This document shows, piece after piece, positions 52,937-62,215 of a stretch of DNA of 64,000 bases. Under the pieces are notes generated by a model. The model did no database searches. It worked only from the letters and a program-made list of their open reading frames with translations, and was not told the DNA's origin. Source of the DNA: Paenibacillus sp. MAEPY2. GTDB lineage: Bacteria; Bacillota; Bacilli; Paenibacillales; Paenibacillaceae. Positions within the stretch are counted from its first letter, which is position 1. Each line of letters opens with the position of its first letter. Location of the stretch: positions 186,001 through 250,000 of the forward strand of contig NZ_AWUK01000007.1 of assembly GCF_000499205.1 (NCBI RefSeq). Direction: 5' to 3'. The translations under genes and the position numbers were made by a program.

Positions 52937-54277
52937 TTATCCTTTGAGGGAAGAAGATTTCCCGGATGAGGGAACAGACATCGTAGGTTCCTTTTGCGTA
53001 CGCCGGATGACCAGCCAGACAATGACAAGCTCGGCAAGCAGACCGAGGGATTGAGCCACTGCACCGATCATGCCGTTCCACGCCGGGAATATGCTGACCA
53101 GAATGAGCAGGACGATAACCGTACATATGGCATTGGCCGTCTGGGAGCGAAACATCGTTTTGGTCTGTCCGCGCAGCAGAATCAAACCATTGCTGAAGTC
53201 GAGAAAAGGTGAAATCAGCGGAAACAGTACAAACGCTCGCAGCGTCCACAAACTTTGCTGTAGCAGATTACCCTGTACGCTCATTACATTTTCCAATACC
53301 CACGGTCCCAGTGGGGTGTAGGCAATGGAGACGGTCATCGCAAAAGGAACGAATCCGGTGACGAGTGCGAACTTCTTCACAAGTTTGGCATCAACAAGAT
53401 AGAAATTCAGCACGATCTGGTGGATGTATGTAAAAAAACTTAGCATCAGCTGCATCAGGCTACTCGCAACGGCAAAGGAAGAAATGGCCAGGGCGATCCC
53501 GGTCGTTTTGCCAAGTACGATATTAATGACGGGTCCGATAAACAAAGCTACGAAACTGGATAATAACAGCGGCTTGTAGAAGCGAAAGACGTCGCCCTTG
53601 TTTTCAACGGGATGATCCTCCAACTTGGCTGGCATCTTGCGCTTGATGCTGTTTCCTTCGAGAAAACTGACCAAAGCCTCAATCATCATGCCAGCAGCAA
53701 AAATGATAGCGCCTACACGACCGCTGTCAATACTGTCTGTATATATAAAATACAAGGACAGGCCGTACATGCCGGCAAGACGGAATAACATGCCGATCGT
53801 CAGCCATTTTGTACGGTTATTCGTAATAATGATGCCCTGATAGATGTTACGGATGACCGAAAAGATGCTGACATACATGAGAATCTCATAAACGTCGATT
53901 ACTTTGGATAACAGATCCGGGCTTACGCCAAACAGATATTTGAATACACCTGTACCAATGGGCGAATATGCGATGAGGAATCCGATCAGAAGTACACAAG
54001 CGAGAAATATTTTGGTCACAAACGTGAGGGCCTGAAAGGAAAGGCGATCCCTTACCAGCGCCGAACAGGTCTGACGCAGCAGGGTTGAGGGGCGCTCGGT
54101 GAGGGTCAGCAGGCTACCGGCGATGGCGTAGCTAGCAATGACTGTCTCGGGATGAGCGGAACGTGCAAGTGTGCTGTTAATGATCACGTGAGAAATGGTA
54201 ACGAGAGACGCGGATATGCCCAGCGGCACAAAAAATGCAAATAACCGTCTCCACGAAAGTGGTTCATTTGACATCAT
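52937..54277 (-). CDS. MOP superfamily (MatE/ANKH-like) transporter
   Basis: A 446-residue polytopic membrane protein with about 12 helices and the pseudo-symmetric layout of MATE/MOP exporters. Segments such as VIIN near helix 2, ERPSTLLRQTCSALV and LLRGQTKTMFRSQ recall the branch that Paenibacillus genomes carry as multi antimicrobial extrusion proteins and which resembles animal ANKH. Substrate unknown. Located between the SpoVB-like and MFS genes on one strand; a terminator precedes it. Confidence 0.8.
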   Translation of the reverse strand: MMSNEPLSWRRLFAFFVPLGISASLVTISHVIINSTLARSAHPETVIASYAIAGSLLTLTERPSTLLRQTCSALVRDRLSFQALTFVTKIFLACVLLIGFLIAYSPIGTGVFKYLFGVSPDLLSKVIDVYEILMYVSIFSVIRNIYQGIIITNNRTKWLTIGMLFRLAGMYGLSLYFIYTDSIDSGRVGAIIFAAGMMIEALVSFLEGNSIKRKMPAKLEDHPVENKGDVFRFYKPLLLSSFVALFIGPVINIVLGKTTGIALAISSFAVASSLMQLMLSFFTYIHQIVLNFYLVDAKLVKKFALVTGFVPFAMTVSIAYTPLGPWVLENVMSVQGNLLQQSLWTLRAFVLFPLISPFLDFSNGLILLRGQTKTMFRSQTANAICTVIVLLILVSIFPAWNGMIGAVAQSLGLLAELVIVWLVIRRTQKEPTMSVPSSGKSSSLKG

Positions 54278-54329
54278 GTCAACGACTCCTTTGATGGATG
54301 AAATATGCCTAATATTCAGATAAGGCTTA

Positions 54330-54369
54330 CAGAAAAGAGATGCCCGCCAGCTATGAAATGCCAGCGGGT
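54330..54369 (-). terminator. Terminator after the SpoVB-like gene
   Basis: Minus-strand stem CCCGCTGGC/GCTGGCGGG followed by a T-rich tract ATCTCTTTTCTG. Confidence 0.75.
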
Positions 54370-54511
54370 CAATAATATTCCGATACTTTAAAAGATTAAA
54401 GACATTATAGTCTTGTAGGGATGTGATGTAAATAGATGGGATTCTGTTGTTTGTTTTTAGAACGAGACATTCGACCTGGGTTTATGTATGTGTTTGCCAA
54501 AAGGGACGGTT

Positions 54512-55996
54512 TCAGCTTCTCAGGCGATAGTGGATCAACAGATAGCTTCCGTTTAGCAGGAAAAATAGAAAAATGCTTGGAAGAATCGCGTAATCTCCCC
54601 AGTATACAGGCAGGGTGGTCCACTCCCTCAACCAAGCCACTAACGCTGAAATTACTATCACGACCATGAAATGTACAGTCAGACTGCTGATGCGAACGCC
54701 TTTCAACAAATTTCTTAATCCGATCAGATTTCCAGACATGATGATAAATTCCATAATTATGACACCCGCCACTCCACCTTTAAGATGAACTCCATTTAGA
54801 GGGATCAGGAAGTAGTGGGAGAGGGTAGCTGCAGTAATACCGATAGCCGTTGCGATCAGACTGATTTTTTTGTTATCCTGTGCCCACAATATACTGGTGG
54901 ATACCTCACGAAGTCCAACAAGCAGGGGGATGATGCTTAACCAACGAATCAGCTCTGCAGTTTGTCCGGAATGGAATAAGAGCTGTGCCAGGTCGCGGTT
55001 GAAAATCCACAAAAAGGAGCTGGAGGTGATCCCCCAAATCCAGACGATCTCCATCGTTTGCCTGCTTTTCTTTGCAAAATAATCATAACGAAGTTCCTGC
55101 CAGGAGAGAGCGAGCTTCATGGTCAGGGTATGTGATATGGCCGCGGTTACAATCGTTGGCATATATACAACCAGCATGGCCATACCCATAAGCAGACCGT
55201 ACATTGCAGTGGCTTGTGTGGAGGTATAGCCTGCGATTTGCAGTCTTAAGGGGATAATGACCGCATCTAGCATATCGGAGAAGGGAATAAGTAGCCGTGT
55301 GACGGAAATGACCAAGGAGCTCTTAATAAACCAAAAGCCGTCTGATCTTCCTGTGGAAACATAAGGAGGTATTTCATTCTTTTGACCGGTATATCGCAAA
55401 AAAAGAAGCAGCATCACAAAAGCGGCAATTCCGCCCATTGCTGTTCCGATCAAACTTCTCCCGACCGCATACATTACACCCTGAGGAAGCCACAGCCAAG
55501 TCATACCCAGCATCAGCCCGATACGAACAGCTTGCTCTATTACCTCCGAGACGGCAATGGCACCGTAATATTCAAGACCTTGTAAGTATCCCCGCAACAG
55601 GCTTAAAAGAGGTACGACGAATATCGCAATGGACAAAGAGCGTATAAACGGCTCCAGAACAGGATTACCCAACCACGTGGAAATGGTTGAAGCGTAGGCG
55701 AGTGTAAGTAAACAGAAAGTTGCGCCAATCATTGACAGCAAGGTGGATAATCGCTTGAACCAGAACCAGCCAAGTGCAGGCTGCTTGGCTGTGTACATTC
55801 CCAAGGAGGTAGGAAGCCCCCCTGTTATCAGCATAAGCATGAAACCAAAATAGGAATAAGCGATTTGGAATAATCCTATACCTTCAGGACCCGCCATGCG
55901 GGTGAGGACGATACGTCCAGTGAGACCCATTACTTTGACCAGAGAGACAGCACCGATACGGATACCCGTCTGCTTGAGACCGGGAGGCATGTTCAT
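54512..55996 (-). CDS. SpoVB/MurJ-type polysaccharide or lipid flippase
   Basis: A 494-residue protein with 14 hydrophobic helices, of the SpoVB/YkvU branch of the MOP superfamily. The start GLKQTGIRIGAVSLVKVMGLTGRIVLTRMAGPEGIGLFQIAYS in outline is diagnostic. These proteins flip lipid-linked wall precursors; SpoVB serves spore cortex formation. GGAG precedes the ATG. It ends at its own terminator. Which step it serves (cortex or vegetative wall) is unclear. Confidence 0.9.
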   Translation of the reverse strand: MNMPPGLKQTGIRIGAVSLVKVMGLTGRIVLTRMAGPEGIGLFQIAYSYFGFMLMLITGGLPTSLGMYTAKQPALGWFWFKRLSTLLSMIGATFCLLTLAYASTISTWLGNPVLEPFIRSLSIAIFVVPLLSLLRGYLQGLEYYGAIAVSEVIEQAVRIGLMLGMTWLWLPQGVMYAVGRSLIGTAMGGIAAFVMLLLFLRYTGQKNEIPPYVSTGRSDGFWFIKSSLVISVTRLLIPFSDMLDAVIIPLRLQIAGYTSTQATAMYGLLMGMAMLVVYMPTIVTAAISHTLTMKLALSWQELRYDYFAKKSRQTMEIVWIWGITSSSFLWIFNRDLAQLLFHSGQTAELIRWLSIIPLLVGLREVSTSILWAQDNKKISLIATAIGITAATLSHYFLIPLNGVHLKGGVAGVIIMEFIIMSGNLIGLRNLLKGVRISSLTVHFMVVIVISALVAWLREWTTLPVYWGDYAILPSIFLFFLLNGSYLLIHYRLRS

Positions 55997-56080
55997 CTAT
56001 TTCACTCCATCCAACACAAAACACTTCTTGTCCACCATTAATATGAGCAAAAGGAGGCAAGTATGTGTGTTATGAAGCGA

Positions 56081-57187
56081 TCAGTCTCGAATATGAATGA
56101 GGATATACGACGTTTTGTTATCCCAGCCCAAGTCAAACGGTGCCTGAAATCGATCGGCGGTGTGGGAATTGACGAGGGGATAGCCGCGCTGATCGAATCC
56201 GGTAACAACAGAAAAATGGTCTACATCATGATTCATTACATGAGCGATCAGATCGCCAGCTGCTAGCTCGCCTATCAAACCGTACGGGTGAGCCTCCGTT
56301 TTTTCGACCAGCTTCGAAAAGGATCCCGTCGCGATTTTTTTCCCATACCCGGAGTAAAGAATGAAATCTTTGAATGCATCCGTTTGTACCCAGGTTTTGG
56401 TACCACCCTTGGGAAAATGGTATCTCCATGCTCCCATCATCGGTAACCCGCCGCCTTCCTTCTGATCTCCAAGAGCTTGGGAAGCAAAATTGGTACAGTC
56501 GCCCCCTAGATTATTGTAATTTTTATATTTGGAATTATACTTGACCTTGTCGTTTGTTCTCCATGCGATCCCCGCGTATTTATTTGCATAGTCCACCGCT
56601 TGTTTTCGTTTGTAGTTCTTGCCGTCCTTTAGTTCAGGACGATCAGGGGGTGAAGAAGGCATTCCTGCTGCAATTAGTCGAGGGTTCTCCTCCAGCGGAT
56701 CGAGGTACCATTCCTTCGAGACGATCCATTGATCATTGATTTTTTTCAGTGTGACAGCATGCCAGGTTCCCAGTCCAAACGAATGGGTTGAAGATAATTG
56801 GTCTTTATAGGCATATGTGATTTGCTGCGAATGGCCCAAAGAAACCGTCGCGATGTTATCTCTGACACGAATTTTGGAGATATGGATTTTGGACTGGCAA
56901 TCGGTAATCTTCATGTTACGATGTTCGCTCCATGCATGAAGATAGGTTTTACGATTGATTTCCATCGTGTAAGCGTGACGGCTCAAGGGAGATTGTTTAT
57001 CATAATAGCGAACCATATTATTAGTTTGTCCGGCTAAGTACTTCGATCTTTGGGCAAAAAGAGATTCAAGATTTTGACTAATCTCAATCTCAAGTTGAGA
57101 TGTAGTGGAAGAAGCCTCGGCAGGCCTCAAGTGTGGCACAGTCATAAACAAACAGCTAATCAGGAGTACGGTTATCCACTTATGCAT
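56081..57187 (-). CDS. Secreted protein with putative amidase (Amidase_6) domain
   Basis: A 368-residue exported protein. A signal peptide (cleavage near AEASS, about 25) is followed by an all-beta/alpha N-terminal region (about 30-185) and a papain-like Amidase_6 domain. The catalytic Cys is in NNLGGDCTNFASQAL and the His in VDHFSVVTG, with SHTADR near the end. Such domains are thought to cleave peptides of the wall. AGAGGAG precedes the ATG at 57187. It is the last gene of the sortase cassette, 19 bases after the sortase stop, so co-expression is nearly certain. Confidence 0.88.
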   Translation of the reverse strand: MHKWITVLLISCLFMTVPHLRPAEASSTTSQLEIEISQNLESLFAQRSKYLAGQTNNMVRYYDKQSPLSRHAYTMEINRKTYLHAWSEHRNMKITDCQSKIHISKIRVRDNIATVSLGHSQQITYAYKDQLSSTHSFGLGTWHAVTLKKINDQWIVSKEWYLDPLEENPRLIAAGMPSSPPDRPELKDGKNYKRKQAVDYANKYAGIAWRTNDKVKYNSKYKNYNNLGGDCTNFASQALGDQKEGGGLPMMGAWRYHFPKGGTKTWVQTDAFKDFILYSGYGKKIATGSFSKLVEKTEAHPYGLIGELAAGDLIAHVMNHDVDHFSVVTGFDQRGYPLVNSHTADRFQAPFDLGWDNKTSYILIHIRD

Positions 57188-57206
57188 GGTTATCTCCTCT
57201 TGAATG

Positions 57207-57821
57207 TTATTCAACTAATCGGGTATACACGACAAGGCGCTTATTGTGCTCCTTTTTTTTGCGATCGTACGTTCCTGTACATGTGATCAGATTCAACTGC
57301 TTTTCAGCGGTGTCGCCAAATATTTTATCCAAAGGTGCTTCCTGCGTGTAATAGGATTCGACCTCCAAAACCTCATATTTAAGATAGTGGTTGTTCTGGT
57401 CAAATAAAAAAACAAAAGTACCCGGTTTCAGATGTTTAAGCGGGTAAAATATGGCTGGACCTGTATAGTTGTCTACATGACCGGCAACAATTGCATTTCC
57501 GTTTTCTCCAGGCAAAACTCCATCTACATATAATCCAGCGATTTCACTGGACTTGGGTACTTGTAGTTGTCCATTCTCTGACAGGTGAATAGGAGTGATT
57601 GAAGTACTCAAATGCACCGATGGAATGCACAAACGAACAGGTTTACTCATGACTATGGATTTCGGAATCCTTGTCTTTATCTCGGGATCAGTACTCGTCT
57701 GATCTTTAGGAGCAGATGTTTGGAAAGCGGTCTGTTCCTTCATGTTATTTGCCGGAGATAAGATAAGGCATGCAATGATTAAGAAAATTACAATAGCGGC
57801 GAATGAAGTGTTGTTTTTCAT
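57207..57821 (-). CDS. Sortase (class F/D-like)
   Basis: A 204-residue membrane-anchored transpeptidase with one N-terminal helix (about 7-24). The triad is complete: His115 (VAGHVDNYTG), Cys181 (LITCTGTYD) and Arg195 (NKRLVVYTR). The GPAIFYPLKHLKPG segment is typical of class F-like single-domain sortases rather than housekeeping SrtA. It cuts LPxTG-like signals and joins the chain to the wall. The gene before it codes for a short secreted protein ending LPKTGYGGVSE, its probable substrate; the gene after it codes for an amidase-like protein. Confidence 0.9.
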   Translation of the reverse strand: MKNNTSFAAIVIFLIIACLILSPANNMKEQTAFQTSAPKDQTSTDPEIKTRIPKSIVMSKPVRLCIPSVHLSTSITPIHLSENGQLQVPKSSEIAGLYVDGVLPGENGNAIVAGHVDNYTGPAIFYPLKHLKPGTFVFLFDQNNHYLKYEVLEVESYYTQEAPLDKIFGDTAEKQLNLITCTGTYDRKKKEHNKRLVVYTRLVE

Positions 57822-57852
57822 ACGTTTCTCATCCTTATAAATAAATTGAAGA

Positions 57853-57888
57853 AAAAGAGAAAAGAAAAATCGTTTTCTTTTCTCTTTT
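57853..57888 (-). terminator. All-purine/all-pyrimidine hairpin between substrate and sortase genes
   Basis: Perfect 16-bp stem AAAAGAGAAAAGAAAA/TTTTCTTTTCTCTTTT with a 4-base loop, in the 80-base gap. On the minus strand the 3' arm is itself the U-rich tract, so it may act as a partial terminator that lets the substrate be made in excess of the sortase. It has no G-C-rich core, so strength is uncertain. Confidence 0.6.
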
Positions 57889-57901
57889 CTCTTATCCCTT
57901 T

Positions 57902-58180
57902 TTACTCGCTTACGCCGCCATATCCTGTTTTAGGAAGGGCTTTTGGTGTAACGCTTTTTGCATGGATTTTATGCTCTTTGTTGACGGATTTTTGATGCAG
58001 TTTGTGTTCTTTGCCTTTATGCGATTTCATGTGCATTTTGTGCTCCGCTTTGTGCTCTGCTTTGTGCATGGATTTCTCCATTTTGTGCATCGGTTCAGTT
58101 GCAGCGGATGCAGATGCAGAAGCACCGGATACAGCCAGCATTAGGCAAGCAGACAGAGAAACAATGGTTGCTTTATTCAT
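57902..58180 (-). CDS. Secreted His/Lys-rich protein with a tail-less C-terminal LPKTG motif
   Basis: A 92-residue protein. The signal peptide (1 to about 26, SASASAA) is clear. The mature 65 residues contain 10 His and 15 Lys in repeated xHK units (EHK, MHK, SHK), no Cys, and three Met beside His or Lys. LPKTG is at 82-86, followed only by YGGVSE: there is no hydrophobic helix and no basic tail, which normal sorting signals need. GGGAGG precedes the ATG. It is encoded directly before a sortase. Likely a wall-attached cationic or metal-binding peptide. I know no characterised homologue. Confidence 0.85.
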   Translation of the reverse strand: MNKATIVSLSACLMLAVSGASASASAATEPMHKMEKSMHKAEHKAEHKMHMKSHKGKEHKLHQKSVNKEHKIHAKSVTPKALPKTGYGGVSE

Positions 58181-58397
58181 ACTTGAATTCCTCCCAGTGG
58201 GTAATTTGCATTGCAGAACTTAATATCCCCAGGTCTTACATGATTATTGATTGTATTTTTTTACAGTGATTATGGAAGCCATCCAGGTTTATTGTTGATT
58301 TGGTAAAATAGAATGATGTGTGATGTGAATGGAAGGGGTATTTTACAACAAGTCGTTCGTAGATGTGATTTTTTGCCGTGATTATGCGGGAGATCAT
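58181..58397. other. Intergenic region with a direct repeat
   Basis: AT-rich spacer between divergent genes. The 9-mer GTGATTATG occurs at 58266-58274 and 58378-58386, each preceded by a T-run, 112 bases apart. No frame with a ribosome site is seen. Confidence 0.45.
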
Positions 58398-58426
58398 TTG
58401 TACAATTAAGGGGATCATATTATAAT
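58398..58426 (+). promoter_or_regulatory. Promoter of the terpene synthase gene
   Basis: TTGTAC and a perfect TATAAT separated by 17 bases, 57 bases before the TTG start. Confidence 0.8.
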
Positions 58427-58482
58427 AGGATTGGTTAAAAATCGCTCTAATACGTATTCAACCAAGTGGAGGCACATTTATT

Positions 58483-59562
58483 TTGAGCCAATCAAATCGA
58501 AATCGTCATCAATATCCGCGTGGACCGTTGGCATTGATGAGAGGGGTGTACAAATACACCATTCCGGAAACGCGGAAGGAATTGGATGGGTGGCGTGCCA
58601 AGGCGGAGAAAATTCCGAATGAGGAATTGCGCAATCAGGCACTGGCCAGTCTCAGGGACAAGCAGTTCCACTGTGAAGGCGGAACCGTTTATGCTTTACC
58701 TGATTTGCCAAACAGGCACATTCTGATTCCACTGATCGTTTCATATCAGACTATTAGTGATTATTTGGACAATCTGTGTGATCGCAGTACATCGATGGAC
58801 CCGAATGACTTTCGGCTTCTCCATCAATCTATGCTTGATGCGGTAGATCCCGAAGCAACACCTGTCAATTATTATGCGCTCCGCGAGGAGCAGGATGACG
58901 GTGGCTACCTAAGGGATCTAGTGACCTCATGTCAGGAGCTGACTCGTCAGCTGCCGGGCTATGCATCCGCCAAGCCTCAAATTCAGGATCTGGCAGGCCT
59001 ATACACGGACCTGCAGGTATATAAGCACATCAAGCCGGAACTGAGAGAAACGGCATTGCTGGAATGGTGGTCAGAGCATCGCCACCGCACACCTCAGTTC
59101 CGTTGGAACGAATTTGCCGCTGCTACTGGCTCTACGCTGGGCGTGTTCATGCTGTTTCTGGCTGCGAGTGACGATCAGCTGACAGAAGAGCAGGCGGCTT
59201 CGATCCACACTGCCTATTTTCCTCATGTATGCGCATTGCATATTATGCTCGATTATTTAATCGATCAGGATGAAGATCGTATCGGGGGAGATCTCAACTT
59301 CTGCAATTATTATGAGAATGTGGAGACAATGCTGGACCGAATTGCTTTTATTGTGGAGATGGCCCGCAGTGATGTGGAGAAGATTCCGGGAAGTTCGTTC
59401 CACCGGATGATTATCGAAGGACTGCTTGCCATTTACCTGTCTGATCCCAAAGTCAGCGAACAACAGGAAGTTCGCGTCGTTTCCAAGCGTTTGATGAAGA
59501 ATAGTCCGATGACAAGAGTGTTTTTCTTTATCTTTAGCCGCTGGATTCGTAAGCATATGTAA
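58483..59562 (+). CDS. ytpB: DUF2600 tetraprenyl-beta-curcumene synthase (YtpB type)
   Basis: A 359-residue all-alpha soluble enzyme of the DUF2600 family, whose B. subtilis member YtpB cyclises heptaprenyl diphosphate to tetraprenyl-beta-curcumene, a step to the C35 sesquarterpenes of spores. Acidic metal-binding stretches are SDYLDNLCDR near 91-100 and LDYLIDQDEDRIGGD. It begins with TTG after GGAGG. Its own promoter is visible. The next gene, pfkA, follows at 54 bases and may be partly read through. The cyclase that makes baciterpenol is not adjacent. Confidence 0.9.
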   Translation: MSQSNRNRHQYPRGPLALMRGVYKYTIPETRKELDGWRAKAEKIPNEELRNQALASLRDKQFHCEGGTVYALPDLPNRHILIPLIVSYQTISDYLDNLCDRSTSMDPNDFRLLHQSMLDAVDPEATPVNYYALREEQDDGGYLRDLVTSCQELTRQLPGYASAKPQIQDLAGLYTDLQVYKHIKPELRETALLEWWSEHRHRTPQFRWNEFAAATGSTLGVFMLFLAASDDQLTEEQAASIHTAYFPHVCALHIMLDYLIDQDEDRIGGDLNFCNYYENVETMLDRIAFIVEMARSDVEKIPGSSFHRMIIEGLLAIYLSDPKVSEQQEVRVVSKRLMKNSPMTRVFFFIFSRWIRKHM

Positions 59563-59616
59563 GTCAGGCGTATTGTGGTGGGAGCCTGAAGTGAAACTAG
59601 AGGAGGAAGAAACATC

Positions 59617-60588
59617 ATGACAGCAGTAAAGAAAATCGCAGTTTTAACGAGCGGTGGTGATTCGCAGGGGATGAACGCGGCTGTTCGTGCGGTTGTTCGC
59701 AGCGGACTGTTTCACGGTCTCGAAGTGTACGGGGTTCAACGTGGATACCAAGGTCTTTTGAATAACGATATTTTCCCAATGGACTTGCGGAGTGTAGGGG
59801 ATATCATCCAGCGTGGTGGAACGGTTCTGCAATCGGCACGCTGCAAGGAATTCTATACCGCTGAAGGTCAGCAAAAAGGCGCAGACATTCTGCGTGCACG
59901 CGGCATTGACGGCTTGGTTGTTATTGGTGGAGACGGTTCATACAATGGTGCCAACAAACTGAGCAAGCTGGGCATCAACACCATGGGTCTTCCCGGAACG
60001 ATTGACAATGACGTTTCTTTCACCGATTACACGATCGGATTCGATACAGCAGTTAGCATTGTGGTAGATGCAGTTAACAAACTACGCGATACGATGTCTT
60101 CACACGAACGTTCTTCCATCGTTGAAGTTATGGGTCGTCACTGTGGCGATATCGCATTGCATGCAGGACTTGCATCGGGCGCAGAAACGATTCTGGTGCC
60201 TGAAGTTCCGTTTGACATGGATGAAGTGGCAGACCGCATGAAAGCCAACTTTGCACATGGTAAACGTCACAGTATCATTATCGTTGCTGAAGGCGTAGGC
60301 AAAGGTGAGGATGTAGCAAAAGAACTGATGGAACGCTGCCCAACATATGAGCCGCGTGTAACCGTATTGGGTCACATTCAGCGTGGTGGTACGCCAACTC
60401 CGTTTGACCGTAACCTTGCCAGTCGTCTGGGAGATTTCGCCGTACGCAGTCTGATTGCGGGTGAAACAGACAAAGGATGCGGTATTATCAAGGGAGAACT
60501 GACCCTGACGGATATTGATAAAGTGGTTAATACGAAAAAAGACTTCGATATGGAAACGTACGAGCTGGCACAGCGTTTGTCCCAATAA
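59617..60588 (+). CDS. pfkA: ATP-dependent 6-phosphofructokinase
   Basis: A 323-residue glycolytic enzyme that phosphorylates fructose-6-phosphate. GGDSQGMNAAVRAVV is the ATP loop near 11; GGDGSYNGA, the catalytic TIDNDV (Asp) and MGRHCGDIA follow. The loop has Gln where most have Pro or Ala (GGDSPGMNA). GAGGAGG precedes the ATG. Confidence 0.97.
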   Translation: MTAVKKIAVLTSGGDSQGMNAAVRAVVRSGLFHGLEVYGVQRGYQGLLNNDIFPMDLRSVGDIIQRGGTVLQSARCKEFYTAEGQQKGADILRARGIDGLVVIGGDGSYNGANKLSKLGINTMGLPGTIDNDVSFTDYTIGFDTAVSIVVDAVNKLRDTMSSHERSSIVEVMGRHCGDIALHAGLASGAETILVPEVPFDMDEVADRMKANFAHGKRHSIIIVAEGVGKGEDVAKELMERCPTYEPRVTVLGHIQRGGTPTPFDRNLASRLGDFAVRSLIAGETDKGCGIIKGELTLTDIDKVVNTKKDFDMETYELAQRLSQ

Positions 60589-60602
60589 TCAAACCATAAC
60601 CA

Positions 60603-60645
60603 AAAGAGCACAGTCCCTTCTTAAGAGGGCTGTGCTCTTTGTTTT
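60603..60645. terminator. Bidirectional terminator between pfkA and the MATE gene
   Basis: Stem AAAGAGCACAG/CTGTGCTCTTT with inner CCCTT/GAGGG and T-rich flanks. Confidence 0.93.
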
Positions 60646-62013
60646 TTATTTATTTTCCGCCATATGTACCGAGGCTTGCTTCTGTACAAGGAACAATCTC
60701 CAGAGAAGCGCCGTTGCTCCAACCGCGAGGCCGGCAATGAGTCCAACCCAGTATCCAAAGGCGCCGAGTGAAGTATACGTAGCCGTAATGTAACCAACAG
60801 GCAGACCGATGATCCAATACGCGACAAACGTTATGATCAATGCAGGATTCACGTCCTTGTAACCCCGAAGCGCTCCCTGCGTTGGGGTGGCAATGGCATC
60901 AGAGATCTGAAAGAAGATGGCGTAGATCAGGAAATGCTGTGTCAATGCAATGACCTTGCGATCATTAGAGTACACGCCTGCAATCTGTTCCCCAAATACA
61001 ATCAGTACTACAGCGGTGAGGAGAGATAGTGCAATGGCACCTCCGATGCCAAGCAGACTGTATTGCTTCGCATCTCTCACACGCCCTGCACCCGCCTCGT
61101 AGCCCACAAGAATCGTGAGAGCCATACATATACTCACAGGCAGCATATACAGCGTAGAAGCGAAATTCAGGGCCGCCTGATGGGCAGCAATTGTGATGGT
61201 ATCGAATCGGCTCATCAGTAATGTGACTGCAGCAAAGATCGAGGTTTCAAAAAAAGTAGCAAATCCGATAGGAACACCAATCTTAAGCAGCTCTTTCCAT
61301 TTGGGTAGTGAGACTTTGGGCATCTGCCGAAAGATGCCGTATTGGGCGAATGGCTCTATCCGATGTACAAAAAATAGACTGATAAGGAAGATGAGCCAAT
61401 ATGTACTTGCCGTAGCCACACCTGCTCCGACACCTCCCAGTTGGGGAAAGCCCCAGCGCCCGAAGATAAGTAAATAGTTCAGGAGGATGTTTACAGGCAA
61501 TGAGACCAGTGTAATCATCATGGTAATACGCGTCTGGCCGAGTGCATCCATAAAGCTGCGCAACACCGTGTAGCCGAACAGGGGGATGACTCCAAAAGCC
61601 AAAGCACACAGGAAATAGAAGGCGACCTGGCCAACCCGAGGCTCCAAAGGCATTCCATTCAGGATAGGTTTAAGCAGCAATGCACCTGCAGCAAGGACGA
61701 CGAATCCGACCGCCACGCCGAGATACAAGCCTTGAACGACGCTATGACCAATCTTGTCATTGCGCTTTGAACCAAGCAGGTGGGAGACGACAGGTGTGAT
61801 CCCGATCAGTATACCGCTCAGTCCAGTTTGCACCGGCAGCCACAGACTTGTACCAATAGCCACACCCGCGAGATCTGCAGGTGAGAACTTGCCTGACATA
61901 TTGGTGTCGAAAAACGACATGGCAGAGAGGGCAATTTGTGTGGTGAAGATGGGCAAAAATATAATCAGGAATTGCTTAACTTTCTGAGAAAAGCTGGTGG
62001 TGGTCATGTTCAC
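60646..62013 (-). CDS. MATE family efflux transporter (NorM-like)
   Basis: A 455-residue, 12-helix cation-coupled drug exporter. The N-lobe has [23 protein letters not shown] and the C-lobe a mirrored pattern; [10 protein letters not shown] and [11 protein letters not shown] are typical. Start: GTG at 62013, 9 bases after GAGG; an ATG two codons on is also possible, the TTG at 62019 less so. Single gene, with the terminator of the upstream gene before it. Confidence 0.92.
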   Translation of the reverse strand: MNMTTTSFSQKVKQFLIIFLPIFTTQIALSAMSFFDTNMSGKFSPADLAGVAIGTSLWLPVQTGLSGILIGITPVVSHLLGSKRNDKIGHSVVQGLYLGVAVGFVVLAAGALLLKPILNGMPLEPRVGQVAFYFLCALAFGVIPLFGYTVLRSFMDALGQTRITMMITLVSLPVNILLNYLLIFGRWGFPQLGGVGAGVATASTYWLIFLISLFFVHRIEPFAQYGIFRQMPKVSLPKWKELLKIGVPIGFATFFETSIFAAVTLLMSRFDTITIAAHQAALNFASTLYMLPVSICMALTILVGYEAGAGRVRDAKQYSLLGIGGAIALSLLTAVVLIVFGEQIAGVYSNDRKVIALTQHFLIYAIFFQISDAIATPTQGALRGYKDVNPALIITFVAYWIIGLPVGYITATYTSLGAFGYWVGLIAGLAVGATALLWRLFLVQKQASVHMAENK

Positions 62014-62146
62014 TGGCAATGCCTCGCTATTCTAAAGAGTTATCACTAAACTGTCATGTACGGACAGCTATTTATTGTAGTGGATTTTGCCCCATTTGAA
62101 CAGGGAGGGGATCATGGCTGGTGCGGAAAGTAAGGGTGAGAACACA

Positions 62147-62182
62147 GTAAAAAACCTCGCTCCGTACGGGACGGAACGAGGT
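62147..62182 (-). terminator. Terminator after the GH-like gene
   Basis: Minus-strand stem ACCTCGTTCCGT/ACGGAGCGAGGT and a T-run of six. Confidence 0.92.
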
Positions 62183-62215
62183 CATTGGAATAAAGTGATC
62201 AAGAATAAGAGTGCA

